Assembly (NCBI GenBank): GCA_023055355.1
Contig: JALJCS010000022.1
Span: 12,912,501-12,976,500 of the forward strand
Origin: Agelaius tricolor
Lineage: Eukaryota > Chordata > Aves > Passeriformes > Icteridae
DNA length: 64,000 bases
Direction: 5' to 3'
The notes beneath the pieces were generated by a model that made no database searches, was not told where the DNA came from, and saw nothing but the letters and a program-made list of their open reading frames with translations. The position numbers were made by a program, and so were the translations under genes. Within the stretch, counting starts at the first letter, position 1; each line of letters opens with the position of its first letter. Below, piece after piece: positions 24,683 to 37,624 of this stretch.

Positions 24683-24853
24683 CCAGAGAGGCTGTGGGTT
24701 CTCCATCCCTGGCAGTGCCCAAGGCCAGGTTGGACATTGAGGCTTGGAGCACCCTGGGATGGTGGAAGATGTCCCTGCCCATGACAGGGAGTGGGACTGG
24801 ATGATCTTTAAGGTCCTTTTCAACCCAAACCATTGTGGGATTCTATGATTTTA
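24683..24853 (+). mobile_element. CR1 LINE 3' end
   Basis: It starts at 'ccagagaggctgtgggttct' and contains 'ggcagtgcccaaggccaggt' and 'gaagatgtccctgcccatga'. It ends 'aacccaaaccattgtgggat' then 'tctatgatt'. It is full through the terminus. Confidence 0.92.
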
Positions 24854-25589
24854 CAATTCTCTAAATACTGGAGTAAGTAAGGGCTTTGCTGCAGGCATGG
24901 GGGTCAGATTTAGGTGAGGATTCAACATTTTAATCTGATATGGAGTCATCGCTAGGAGCAATTTTTGTGGGAACCTTTATATTCCTGGCTCAAAAGGAAA
25001 TACTCCTGCTAAAAATGTCCTCATGGAAAGAGGTCCTTACTAAATAGACAGTGACACAACATGAAGTGGCACAAATACAAATTTGTCCTTGATAGATGGT
25101 TGAAGACTTCAAGGAACCAGTTACAGAAAATAACCTCAGATTGAGTTAATTCATTTCAAATTAAATGGAAAGACAAATAAAGTCCCATAAATTCAGTTTT
25201 CCTATAGCAAAAGGGGAAATGTGGTAAAATGTCAAGGCGTGAAGTTATCTGGGCTGCAGAGGACACAGAGCAGGAGGTCACAACCCCTACAGCCCTGGCA
25301 GGGTGCAGTGATATAGGGATGCCCCTGAGGCAGTTTTCCTCATGGACTCTGATGTCCCAATGTCCTACAAGGTTCTGATCCAAAATTACATCTAATCAGT
25401 CACACTAAATAATCCTCCCTTTGCTGTTCTGGCCATTATTCACTTGTTCCACATCTTCCCATGTTTTCTATATTCCAAGTTCTGAAAATCAGTCATTTCT
25501 TAAAATTAAAGGGAAAAGGAGTTGCTAGAGAATAAATCCACCCTATCTCATTGCAAAAATACTTAACCAAGTCTTTCTCTTTGATCATT
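24854..25589. other. Unique noncoding DNA
   Basis: No gene or recognised repeat. Confidence 0.5.
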
Positions 25590-25767
25590 TAAGCACTGAA
25601 AGGGGCAACCCAGGGAGGTTTGGAGTCTGGAGCTGTCCAAGGAATTCCTGGATGTGGCACTCAGTGCCCTGGGCTGGGATGAGATGGGCAATGGGCACGG
25701 TTGGACTTGATGGGCTGGGAGGGCTTTTCCAACCTAAATAATTCTGGGATTCTGGGATTCTGTGAAT
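25590..25767 (+). mobile_element. CR1 LINE 3' end
   Basis: It carries 'caacccagggaggtttggag', 'tcctggatgtggcactcagt', 'ggttggacttgatgggctgg' and 'cttttccaacctaaataatt'. It ends in a tandem 'ctgggatt' tail typical of CR1 3' microsatellites. Confidence 0.9.
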
Positions 25768-26739
25768 CAATCAGATCCTATTCTGTGTGCCTACATGCTG
25801 ATGGTTAGAACCAGGCTGAGGTGAGTAGGACCAAGGTGCAGAACCAGCCAGGTGAGGCTCTTTGACCTGTGGCAGGCAGCAGAACAGGTAACCAGGAATG
25901 ATTGAACACTTTGGATCTATTAAACCTGTTAAACATGGCTGAAGTCTGAACTTGGCTGATAAATCATTCCAGAGTGTGCCTTGCATGGATTGAAGGGAGA
26001 GGGAAATGAAATATATAAAAAAGCCATCAAGACTGAAATTATTCTTTAACCTCCACAGCCTTTAAAGTGTTTCTCAAAGCCTAATGATACCTTGTCATTT
26101 TTCTGATTTAATGCATATTTGTTCAGGTTGGTCTGGGCCAGGGGGGTCCTGTTTCTTCACAGACAATTTCCATAGCTGGGATAAGGATGTTTCAACCAAA
26201 TCCAAGCAGCTTCTCCCAAGCAATGTACCCAGCATTAGGGAAAGTAGAAATTTGTGATCTTAGAAGACTTCATCATTAAAAATCCCTAGTTTAGCCTAGA
26301 AAACAGTGGAGTTTTATACAAAAAGTTGAATTTCTTTCCTTTTTTTTTTTTTTTGGTGTTGATTTTACCTTCGTTCCATTGCAAAAGCAGAGCTGTCACA
26401 GTAAAGATGTGTTGATGCCTTTTAGGCTGTTACTGGAAAAAATAATTATAAATCTGCCAAACACCACCCAAAAAAGTTGTATTTAACTATTCTATTTCTC
26501 TATTTCCCTAATTCTGAGTTGAACTTCAAAACCTTGCTGGACTATTTATAGAAGGCAGTTGGGATTCTGTTCCTTCAAAAAGAAAACCATGGATATAAAA
26601 TATAGCACAGATATGTTGAGAGGACTTCAAGATGAGAAATGGAAAAGTATTCTATGTATTACTCCAAAAAAAATGAGCACTTATATAAAGCAGTTTGAGG
26701 ATATTGTTTTGGTTTTTCATTGTTTCTTGTAGCTGCTGT
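25768..26739. other. Unique noncoding DNA
   Basis: No gene recognised. A T run lies at about 26340-26354. Confidence 0.5.
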
Positions 26740-27560
26740 CTAATCCAATGGATTAGATCATCCAGGGCTCTAAATGAAACCCAGAAATTCCTTTCTTTGT
26801 CAGTGCTGGAGAACATTCCATGCAGGGCCCCAGCTGGATCTGTCCTGGATCCAGTGCTATTCAATATTTCATTAACAACTTGGATGACAGAAGAGAGAGC
26901 AGACTTTGGATGACACCAAAGTGGGAAAGATCGCGAGTATTAAAATTCCAAATTATTTTGGAGCAGCATCCTAATGATGACATTTAATAAAGACGAGTGT
27001 GAGGCACTATGTATAGGAAGAAAAATCCAATCCACACAAATACAATGGTGGAAGTGGTGTTACAGAAAGGCAAAGAATTTTCTGGGGTCTCTGCAGAACA
27101 TCATTAGAGCCTTAACAAAAATAAAGTGGCTGTTTCCTGGCATTAGCCTTTAAAAATAAGATGAAGAAAAACTGGGGGAAAGGGAAGAGGAAAATAATAG
27201 GAAATTACGGACATTTGAGAAAAGCTGCGATGAGTCTAGAAAGAGGAAGGAGACCCTCAATACTATTTTAATTTTAAATATATTTATGACCATGCATATG
27301 AAAGCAAATATATGTAAATCTTTATTTTAAATAAGGTGACAAGCACTTTTTTCCATGTCCAAAGAGTGCTGGACAAGAAGTAACAGGTTTTAGCTTGCAG
27401 GAAGGGAGTTTTTCTATCTGAAAGGATAATTAGGCACCGGAGCAAATTACCAGGGGAGATTGTGAAACTCACTGGCAATTTTGAAGAACAGATTAGACAT
27501 ACATCTGCCAACACTCGTGTAATTTTAGTTGGTCCTGGTCCAGGGCACAGAAGGAAAAGG
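26740..27560 (+). mobile_element. Old CR1 LINE with part of reverse transcriptase
   Basis: A more diverged and longer CR1 than its neighbours. Around 26830-26925 one plus frame reads GSVLDPVLFNIS, the reverse transcriptase motif that in intact CR1 reads GSVLGPVLFNIF. The catalytic aspartate stretch that should follow has decayed: the 'gactttggatgacaccaaag' word at about 26901-26920 survives, but the frame is lost. From about 27330 the sequence matches the older CR1 3' part: 'ggacaagaagtaacaggttt', 'gaaggataattaggcac', 'agcaaattaccaggggagat', 'gaacagattagacatacatc' and 'gttggtcctg'. It is inactive. The region between about 26990 and 27330 is harder to place, and the exact 5' boundary is uncertain. 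Confidence 0.75.
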
Positions 27561-29135
27561 GCCCGGATCCATCTTGCCTGATGGGAGAGACACCAAACTC
27601 TGGGAACTGGCCGTCCTGGGAACCTCTGATGGGCCATTTGAAGGGCAGAGGTGTTAAATTCTGTGTGTTGCAGAGCCAGAGGTGACTGCATTCCTCATCC
27701 ACTTGCTGGAGTCAGCTGGAATCAATCTGGATATGGGCATATTCCAGCCTGGAATCCAGCTTAACACCCCCTCCACCCCACCAACTTCTCAGGGCTTCTC
27801 GATATATTGAATCAAATTTCCTGAATGGGAATCAATTCCCAGCACAGAGAGGAAAATGGACATCCAGCATATATGGATTTATTTTTGCATATATCCTTTT
27901 ATCTGAATGGATTACTTCTGTACCCAAAAACACAGGTCTCAGGATAGAGTAGTCAAAATAAATAGTTACAGTCTAAAATTAAGGTTTAGAGTTTAAAATA
28001 GAGTTGCAGCTTAAAATAAATAGTTGCAGTTTAAAAATAAAGAGTTCCAAGTTCAATCTCAGCCATTTGCATAATATTCAGCAATCAACTAAAAATAAGA
28101 GTGTAAAAAACCAAAAGTGGTTCTATGCCTGAAAATAAAACAGGTTTTGTCATGGCAGCTGTACCTGGGTACCTACAGCTTCCACAGACATCCAGAAAAA
28201 TCCCTGCTAAGAAATCCCAGTAGGATTCCTTGGCGGGAAGCTGTAAGGAAATAGAAATTTTCAAATATCCCTGCCTTCTTCTACAATAATATTTTATAAT
28301 AATTTTGTGTTACTCCTTTGAAACAACCCCCTCAAAAAAAAACCAAAAAAACCCTGTGCATCTGGGGCATATTCCCTAAATGACAGCCTGGGCTTAAAAT
28401 GTCTGTCCAGGAATTCTGCCCTTTGCTTCCAGACTAAATGCTCCTACACGGGCTCCTCGCTGGCCAGGCTCGTGCCCATCTGCCGGGATGGCGCGGTGCC
28501 TGCGGCAGGTCGGCGTGCCAGCTTCCCTGGGTCAGGAATGCCAGGATATGACAGCACTAGATGGACAACCTGCCTCGTGCTGCCACACTCTCCCTTCCAA
28601 AATCAGCTCTCCTCGGGCTGGCTCCGTGCATCAGGGATCAGGTAGCGAATGGAAAATACCTGCGGGGAGCGGGAAGCGTGAAAAGTTTGGGGGTGTTTGC
28701 TCTTTCCAAAAAATCAGGCTTCTAGGAAACATAGAAAGCTCATTTGGGATGTTAGATATTGTAAAAATATTGCCCACAGGAATGCTCTGAAAGCAAACCT
28801 TTGGCAGGGTTTCAGTAGCTGCATTAGGCAACTCGTGGGCAAAAGGATTGCTCCCAGCTCTTCCTGGCCAGGACTCCCATTTGTGTGGGAAGTGCCTCCC
28901 TTCCTCCAGACTAATTAATAAACCAGCAGTATTGACAGGCTGCATCGCCCGGAATGGGGTCAGTGCAGCAGGCCCACAGCACAGGGATGAGGATGCTCAG
29001 CCCTGGCTGGCTCCAGGAGCAGCTCCTGCCCTGCCCAGGTGGGATCAGAGGGAACCTGGTACCTCAGTGGGCGTTTGGGCAGAGGGACAGGATTGTGTCA
29101 CCTCATGGACAGGGTTTGCCCACAAAGTCAAGGGA
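27561..29135. other. Unique DNA with degenerate tandem and small CpG patch
   Basis: Positions 27950-28045 hold about four degenerate copies of a 'aaataaatagttgcagttta' type unit. A short CpG-rich patch lies at about 28440-28530. No gene recognised. Confidence 0.5.
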
Positions 29136-29268
29136 AGGCACAGGCTGGACAGGGCTTGGAGCAGCCTGGGATAGTGGAAGATATTCCTGCCCATGGCAAG
29201 GGATGGAACTGGGTGGGGTTTAAGGTCCCTTAAAGAACCAACCCAACCCAAACCAGTCTGGGATTCCC
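29136..29268 (+). mobile_element. CR1 LINE 3' end
   Basis: It carries 'gctggacagggcttggagca', 'ggaagatattcctgcccatg', 'ggggtttaaggtcccttaaa' and 'aacccaaaccagtctgggat'. A small duplication ('accaacccaaccc') lies before the terminus. Confidence 0.9.
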
Positions 29269-31498
29269 ACCTGAACTTCAACAAGCCTTGCAGCCTCCCC
29301 TGGCAGTTCCAACTCTTTTGGAGGATACCCACCTCCCACCAAAAAATCAGAACGGCAAATCAGAGCAAGAGGAGCCCTGATGAAATAGCGTTAATATCTC
29401 CTCCAGGAGGGAATGCCTTCCTGAGGAACCATGTCAAGAATGCACCTGGTCGAGTGCTCCAAGGCACGGGCTGTGCTTCAGCCCCACGGACCCCACATGC
29501 GCATTCTCAGCCATGTAGAAAATTATCCCCAGCAAATCTGGTCACGTATCAAACTCCCCATTCCTGGCTGTCCTCCGGAGCCTGACGTGCAGGAAGGTGG
29601 ACAAGGCGGGAGACAGAACGAGTGTAGATCATTACAGGAACCACAAAGGGCGCAACTGTGAGTGATGGCGCCGTAATGGAAAGGCGGGAGTGTGACAGCG
29701 GGAGCGCCGCTCGCCTGAGCCGCGGCTCCCGCAGTCCCACGGACACCTCCTCTGATAATCCATCATCGATCCTGCTCCTCCTCCCGCCCTGCAACCTCTG
29801 CCTACCTGTTAGGCTCACCACCTGTGACGTTCCTTGAGAATTCAGGGGACAAGGTGAAAGTGTAAAGGAACAAAAAGCCACATATGGATGGAATGATGCC
29901 CTCCGTGTTTGCTGTATCTGTATTCACCTTCCCCTGCCATCACCTCCTTTTATATCACGGGTTATTATCTGTATTTCCATAGCATAAGAGCTCAACACTG
30001 AGATCAAAGCTCCACTGTGCCAATCACAGGAGCTGATGGCTGCCTGACAGTGATCCAAAACCAGGGATTTGGGGTGAAATGTGGGGACAGGGGCAAGTTG
30101 CCTCAAGTGACATCTGTGCCTGGGCACAGGTCTGGATGGCACCTTGGCTCAGGGCATGGTAACGCTTTCCATTCTTTCCAGCCATGCAAGTAAAGGAAAC
30201 CATCCTGCTTTATTTTATTAAAGTCATATGTTATTCTGGAATTCTGTGTTGCTGTTATTCTGCCTGCTTAGTCTGGCAGTCTAAGTATATTTGAAAACCA
30301 ATAAAATAAAATATTACCAAAAAACATAATACTCTAGAAATCCACTCCCTTCTGTAATTACAGTTTAATGTCTAACATACTTTGTGCTTCACATTCAGCA
30401 AACTTTGATACAGTACTTAGACAGAAATTATGGTGCACCAGAGTAACATACATTTGCTGGCAATGAAAATGGGAAATAATTTCTCTTTTATAATTAGGGG
30501 ATGTCTGCAGGATGGAGGTGCTATTTGTTTGTCATCACAGAATATGCCTGCCTTGTGTCAGGCAATCAGTTTGACATGTGGAGTTAACTTTAGGTTATCC
30601 AGACCAGGCACAGGCATTTGTTCTCCATTTTCTCTTCTGTCTCACAGCAGGTCCAAGTGGGAACCTTTCCTGAGCACATGGCATGGAAGGGCAGCATTTT
30701 CTTGTAAGGAATGTTTGTTTGCTGTTTTTTCAATCTCTTATTCTCAAAAATACCCTCTTAGAAAAACCACAAAGAGACATTTTCCTCAGCCACTTGAAGT
30801 AGGAGACCACAAGCTTTAACAATCAAAATAATAAAAATTGCTGCTCTGTTATGATGGGGACAAACTTGGGGTTTGCTCTTTTGCCAGCATTTGTGGCATA
30901 TTTCTAGACATGATGTTGGTGATATAGACCGTGTGAACAAACTTTGGAAGGCAACATCTTTTAATTGAATGGCTCCAGCAGTAATTATTATTTGGTCTCT
31001 CGTTAATTAACAATTTACAAATGGCAGACAGCACAGTGTACTTAAATTACTTCTTCAAGATGACTTAAAGCTGGAAAAGGGTTGCAATTATTTTCTATCT
31101 GAATTTTGCTTTTTTTCTTTTACTGGAAGTTTCCCTTTGACCCTGTAAGAGAATTCAGGGATTGATGGGGGAAAAAAAAACCAAACAAATTGTGTCATCT
31201 ATGTCCTTCCCACAAAAGTTTCCCAGTGTGTTCACAGGCAATTTCCCACATCCAGGAGCAGACAGTAATCACAGCTGAACAGTGTTTTAAAATCCAGTCT
31301 TCTTCACTTGTTTAGGTCCAGGAAAATGAATTTAACTCTCAGGTTTCTCCTCTTTACACAACCAGAGCAGACAGCACAGGGCTTCCTTCAATAGAGCCAT
31401 TCCCAGTGATTCCAGTAACGTTCCAGGGTCTGCAGAACTGGGCAATCCCTGGCTCTTCTTCTGCTGAATTCAGTCAATGATTCAATTATTAATTCAGA
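29269..31498. other. Unique DNA with CpG-rich patch
   Basis: A GC- and CpG-rich patch (about 29570-29790) is described separately. 30200-31200 is AT-rich unique DNA. No gene recognised. Confidence 0.5.
29570..29790. promoter_or_regulatory. CpG-rich patch, possible regulatory element
   Basis: A cluster of CpG dinucleotides lies in otherwise CpG-poor DNA. It includes a TGACGTGC word at 29583-29590 resembling a CRE half-site, 'ggcgggag', and a GC-rich hairpin-capable stretch 'gggagc...gctccc' at 29700-29730. Retained CpGs suggest an unmethylated or constrained region. Promoter activity is inference only. Confidence 0.35.
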
Positions 31499-31785
31499 AA
31501 ATCATAGAATTTTGGAAAGGTTCAGGTTGGAAGAGACCTTAAAACCCACCCAGTGCCAGCCCTGCCATGGCAGGGACACCTCCCACTGTCCCAGGTGCTC
31601 CAGCCCCAGTGTCCAGCCTGGCCTTGGGCACTGCCAGGGATCCAGGGGCAGCCCCAGCTGCTCTGGGCACCTGTGCCAGGGCCTGCCCACCCTGCCAGGG
31701 AACAATTCCTGACAATATCCAACCTAAACCTACACTTCAACTGGCTGAATCCCCCTCGTCCTGTCACTCCAGGCTCTTGTGAATC
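31499..31785 (-). mobile_element. CR1 LINE 3' fragment, minus strand
   Basis: On the plus strand it opens 'aaaatcatagaattttggaa' and 'gttggaagagaccttaaaac'. It continues 'gccatggcagggacacctcc', 'cagcctggccttgggcactg', 'ggggcagccccagctgctct' and 'ccagggaacaattcctgaca'. It is about 290 bp, a young-type copy truncated in its 5' part. Confidence 0.93.
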
Positions 31786-34699
31786 ATTTCTCTCCAGATG
31801 TTTCAGCTCTTTGTGTCATTGTGAATTTCTCAGCTATGATGCTCTGGTGAGGCCAGATTTTCAAAAGTGGCCTCACAAATGGAAGAGTCTCTATAGGGAG
31901 ATGGTAAAAGGGCCACTGCTTGGGACAGAGACAAACCAGTGGTAATTATCACCCAGGAACACTCCTGGGAAGCTGAAGTGTGGGGAACAGAGTAGGTCTT
32001 GTTCATCTCCAGCTGATCATGGGGAGAACAGAGGGGGAAAAACTGAAGCTCCCTGTCTGCTAATGTATGCAAATTGTGTCCTTTGTGCCTATATCCAACA
32101 GCAGCCCATGCAGGATGCACAGGAGGTGTAATTATCCAGCAGGAATGTGCACATGGAGATGTGGGGAGATGAGAACATGCGTGGATTTTCAGGCACCCTT
32201 TTAGGGCTGCTTTGGAAACACTGATCCTTCGACAGGTACACGGAGAGATTATACAATTATCTGGCATTTCCTTGAGATCAAGAAACACAGTCAGGAGAAT
32301 CATGTTTCATCTTTGTGATTTAGGGGTGTGATCACAACACAAATGGCATTTAACAAACACAAAATGCAGCCCAGGTTTCTGCCCTCACACTGAGAAGCGG
32401 GAGAGCATCGCTCGGGCCCTGCTTCTCTCCCAGAGTCATTTTAGCCTGTCAAGCTCAACACAAACTTTTATGTAGAAAAATAAAAGCTGGTTTATTTTCT
32501 GAACAATCTCATTAATTCTTCTGCAGGATTTCACCAGCCTACTGACAATTTTTTCCCAAGGAAAAGAAGGAGCTGGCAAGCAGAGGCCGCCGCTTTGGTC
32601 AGGGTGCAGCTGCAGTTCACTGCTCCTTTTTGAAAGCAAGTCCTGCAATTTTACCCATTTTTCCCCAAGGATTAAAGTAAGAAAAAACCCAACAAGATCT
32701 CACTATTGTCACAAATACAGAAGGAAATAATTCCTGGTGGAAATGAGACAAAATGTCTTATCTCAAAGGTTGGGCCAGGTTGCAAGGACTTCCCAATGAG
32801 AAATCCAGTCCTTGATTTATTGGGACTGACCAAATTTATTCCTTTACTTATTTATTAAATTTTTAAAAACATTCTGTCCTAGAAAACCAGTACAGTTAAT
32901 CCTGGCAGTGGTCTCCCACATGCTGGTGACAGTGGCTTGTCCCTGGGAGCAGCACACCAGCCTGGGCTTATTTCAACTGGAAAAGAAAACTTTGGAGAGT
33001 GGCAAATTTTTTGCAGATGACAGAGTTTTATTATGTGTTAGCAAAATCAATCCAAGAAATTGGATTTAGTTTAGGGCAGCATCTAAAATAGCTGGCAAGG
33101 GGTGTGTGCTCATTTCACTAGTTTTAGCACCCCAAAATCAGGTTCTAACTCAATGAATTCCAGCAAAAAACGGATGATGGACAGAGTTCTCAGTGAGGAA
33201 CAGCTGAGCTGAGAATACCACACTGTGCCCATGGATTTGGGGGGGACGACTACAAATATTGAAGGGAATCTTTGGGTGAAGTCTCCATGGGATGAAGTGG
33301 AGCCAGCTTCCCCATCCTGCCATGGAGCTTAACTCCAAATGCCAATTAAACATCTCCTCGTGGTCCTTGGCCAAGGCCTGCAGATGTTCAGGCTCCCTCC
33401 CTCCCCGCCACGTGAGCAGCCTGGGAAAAGCATTACCCTGACAATGCTGAGAGGTGAATTTGTCACTTTTTCTGCTGCCCAGGAGTGAAATAATGAATCA
33501 GAGTTCCATGACCAGCACTGACAGGGCCCTGCTCGGAGTCGCACTGTGCACGCGCAGCCTTGGGTTGCTCCACACTGGGTGATAACAAGGGGCACAAGGA
33601 GATGCCGACTGTCACCTCAGCCTTCATTCCATCCCTGAAACCAAACTGGCAGGAGGGTGAGCCCCCTGCTTCTGCAGGAACACCCAGGGACCCCTGAGTG
33701 GTGGCTTGAAGCACAGCTGGAGCCAGTCCCATGGGAACAGGCTGGGCACCCCTTTGGCAATATCTCCCCTCAGCTCAATGCTCCTCAGATCCTCTAGATC
33801 AGCTCACTGGTTTGCTGCTTTTGTTTATGTTTTTTAAAAATTTAATATTTTAAAGTAATTTTCTATTTATATTTTTAAAAGAAAAAAATATTTATAATGT
33901 TTTTTAAATGGAGACCAATGTTTTACAGCCAATCACTCAGAATATTGCAGGAGGTATTCATTGATGAGCCTGGAATGTGTCCCATTTTCTTGTAGGATCA
34001 CAAAAAAGACATATCCTAGTTAACAGATATTATAACATATTTGTGAATTACAGTGAAATTCCCAGTGCTCAGCCAAAGCAAGGGACAAGATTTCATGGTT
34101 TAACGTGGGTTCACCAAGAGCAACTAAAAATATTTCATGGCAGAATAATGTATTTAAATTTTGCTTTCTGTCAGAGGGTTAAATACCTGCCGTGCTGGTC
34201 CTGAGTTTCTCCACAGAGCAGTGGGCAAATCCTGCCCCTTTCACACCTGGGAGTGATGCTCAGGGTGGTCCCTACAGCTCATCCCTGCATCAACCCTTTA
34301 ATCACACAGCAAGGATAAGCCAAGGGAACCCCGTCCCTCAAAGATCACTTGGGGCCAAGGAACCGGCAGGAAGAGGAGAATGCTTAGAAATTCACACTGG
34401 GGTCTCATGTTTTATTTTTCCTGAGGAAGAAGGAATTGTGGCACCAGAGGAGATCAGTGATGGAGCCCACGCCTCGCTGGTGGGCAGCGCCTGCCTCTTC
34501 AAAGGGAGGTGAGCCCCCAGAAGGCCCCATCCCGCTGGCTCGGGGCAGCCAGGCTCCTTTCCCATGCCTCCAACACCATCTCACAGGCTGTAGCTCAGGG
34601 TTTGATTATCCTTATCATTAGCTGAGCTTCCAGGGCTACGTATTTTAATAAGAGACATAAAATTATCCGGTCTGCTCTGAAACCCCGCCACAGCATTTG
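31786..34699. other. Unique noncoding DNA
   Basis: No recognised transposon or gene over 2.9 kb. An AT-only stretch lies at about 33820-33915. A 157-codon minus frame at 31830-32303 has no recognised motif. Confidence 0.5.
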
Positions 34700-35700
34700 T
34701 TTCAATGACCCCCTGTGGTTGTGAATTCGGCAGATTGACTATGGATTGTATGAAGAAGGATTTCCTTTTGTTTGTTCACAAAGCATTGCCCTTTAATTTA
34801 ATCTTATGTCCCTTTGCTCTTGTACAGTTCTCTGTACTCTGCCCATTCCCCCTCCCCTCCCTTTTTTTTTTTCCTTTTTTTTTTCTTTATACAATCTGGA
34901 CATCTCCGACCATTCCAGTGCTAGCTGTAATTATTTCTCTTAATTCAGTTATTAAAAAATGTCTGCTCGTGGCAGAAGCATTGCGGATCTTTAGTCAAAT
35001 TGATACAAATATTTTATTAGGACAATTAACAACCTTCAGCACAAGCTTGTTTGGGAGAGCATTGGAGAAACTGAGCGGGTCTGAAATTTGAAACAGATGC
35101 AGGACATATTCATAAATAAAACCAGACCAAGTCAAACTGTGGCCTGCATAATAAGACATCACTCACTGTGTTTGCTATATATTTGCAGACATGTTGTTAG
35201 CTGCATTTATTACAAAAGTTAGGTGCTTATTTGGAAGCTTTCACTTCTGTGAGCTTGTGATACTTTCTGTAAAACAAGAACCATAAATCATAGCGCGCCG
35301 GTTTGAAACCCATGCACCTCCAGATAACCAGCACTTGTCAGTAGATTGTCTAAACCAGAGGATTAGCCAAAATACAGATGGAGAGGAAACACAGACTGTT
35401 TACGTTGAGTATTTTGGCCAAGAGCCCAAGGAAATTACAATCGATATGGATATAGCATTTCTGAAGAGTTATGTAGCAAAAAGTGCAAGAAAATACTCTG
35501 ACAGAGAAAATAAATAAAGCTGACAGAGGCTTAATTCTCTAGATCCTGTACTGCGGATAAAAATTAGAAACATTAAGCCATTAAATCATTTCAGCAGGAC
35601 TTTGAACAATAGGAGCAGACTCGCCTGTTACTGCACAAGTTTAGATCCATCTCTTTTGTAGACTGGATAAATATTCACCATTGCAACTCTAACACTTCCC
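34700..35700. other. Candidate conserved noncoding block
   Basis: AT-rich unique sequence with many homeodomain-type words, such as gtaattatttctcttaatt near 34928 and ggattag near 35359. A small isolated CpG word 'atagcgcgccggtttgaaa' lies at 35291-35309. There are no repeats. Conservation is inferred from texture only. The 60-codon frame at 35335-35517 is not recognisable as a protein. Confidence 0.35.
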
Positions 35701-36220
35701 GCACTTCCCATACACTGCATGACCTATTTTCCCAGTCCTTTTTCATGTGGGACAGGTTTTAAATAAAATAGAAATTCCTCTTGCTTCTTACAGATTGGAG
35801 TTGATTAAATATTCTACTGATAAAGGGTAAGCAAATGTCAGATTCAATATAATAAAAAGAGAAATGAGAGTTCATACAAGCAGCAAAGCAAACAATCCAT
35901 TTTCATACTTTATTAGAAACATTTATTGCCATAATGACTGCATTATACTAAGCAAGCAGGTGGAAAGGTGCTCTGTGCAAGATATTCTCAAATATCTTTA
36001 TTTTGAGGGTTTTATATCTCCAATATTTAGACAGATGTTTTATTCCCTATAATATAGTCAGAGTATGAAATGCTGTAATTTCAGTTACTACATAAGGATC
36101 AAAATTGTACTTGAAGATCACGGCCTGTCATTGTGATTTCGGCAATAATGGTAGACCATTAAATGCTCAATTTTTCTGCTTTGACTTTATATTCCCAATG
36201 GTGAGTGGCTTTAGATATAG
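35701..36220. other. AT-rich unique DNA
   Basis: No gene or repeat. It leads directly into the CpG cluster at 36221. Confidence 0.45.
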
Positions 36221-36345
36221 ATGGCAGAGCTCGGCGTGCAGCGGCAAATGCTCTGCCCAAATTTGCGGAACGCATTGCGAGCGCGCTTCCCGCTCATTCT
36301 GCTCCCCGTACGACTCCGCCGACACGCAAGCCTGATCCGGGGCCT
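36221..36345. promoter_or_regulatory. Isolated CpG cluster in AT-rich DNA
   Basis: I count about 15 CpG sites in roughly 125 bp, for example 'ttgcggaacgcattgcgag' and 'cgtacgactccgccgacac'. The flanks on both sides are CpG-poor and AT-rich. An E-box-type CAGCTG follows at about 36391. Such retention in bird DNA usually means absence of germline methylation or purifying selection. The frames here match no family. Confidence 0.4.
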
Positions 36346-37624
36346 AAATGGAAATGACAAAGATGGCCAGCTCTGCCTCTCGCTATCAAACAGCTGGCAC
36401 TCGTTATCTTAACAAACAGTGGGAACTGTAATTAAGCAGATCTGTGTTCAATAAGACACCAGTGCCACCAGTGCTGCCCCTGGAACAAGAATGGGCGCTT
36501 GTTTCAGAGCTTGACTTTCTCTTAATTCACCAAATCAGGAGGCCCGGTCAGCAAATAATGTAACAAAAGATTTCATTATTATCCTTCATTTAATTTAAGA
36601 AAGAATTTAACCTATGTTCAGCGCTCAGGGCCCAGGCTTGCATTCCTCCTGCAGACCAACTTCCTATGAGAGACAGTGGGAGCACAAGGAAAGCAGGACT
36701 CTCTTCACTCTAGGATTCTCATTATTATTTCTTTACATCCAAGGCATTTCATTCTCAAGGATTCGTCTACTTAATATGTGTCAGTTCAAGTTTAGAATAA
36801 GAAAGAGAAAAAAAAAAGCCTGACATGCTAACCAAGGAAATTTACTACCCAGTTTCTTCTTTTTATTAACAGAGATCATTAAGACATCAGTTTTTTCTTT
36901 TACTGGCAGCATTCCACAGCCAGAGTATTCACAATGTCTAGGACACTTTCATTTTGTAATCTGGAGGATACAGTATATTAATTTTCAGGATTTATCACAA
37001 GAAAAGTGAAGTCATACTAAGTACAGTAGGTGTAACTAACTTTCATGTCAAAAAAGCTGTAAAGAGTGCCAGAAGCTCTGCTGGGCTAATAATAAGCTAA
37101 AAGGATATAAACTTGATTAGTCTCACTTAAGAAGCAAGAAGATAAAGTAAGCTTGAAAAGGCCTTTGCTCTTCCTTCAACTTCAGTGGGTTGAAGAGAAT
37201 CATGAAGCTTATCACCATGAGATACTCGCTATAATGCCAGTATAGTTATTAGTTATATGTTAATTTATGCTCTGCTGTGCCCAGCCGCTGCCACACCAGC
37301 AGAATTTGTAATTCTGTCCAAAATCTTTGCAGCATCTCAGTGCTGTCACACCGTGTCACATTCCCTTAAGTGCACCTTGCATGGTGATATAAAACCTCCT
37401 TATTAAAAATTTCCAGCTACTGGAGGAAAATTGTTCCCCAAATGAAGGATCAAGGATGTCCTTTCCGTGCTGTTGAATGCTGTGGACACTCTGGGGCACC
37501 ACACCCTCCATGGTCCCCATTCTTATAACAGGAATTTGGGTAAGAGAAGCTCCAGAGAGGCCTCATTGTGGCATTCCAGTATTAAAGGGGGTTCACAGTC
37601 AGGAGGGAGAGTGAATTTCTACAT
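36346..37624. other. AT-rich unique DNA
   Basis: No gene or transposon recognised. Confidence 0.5.
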
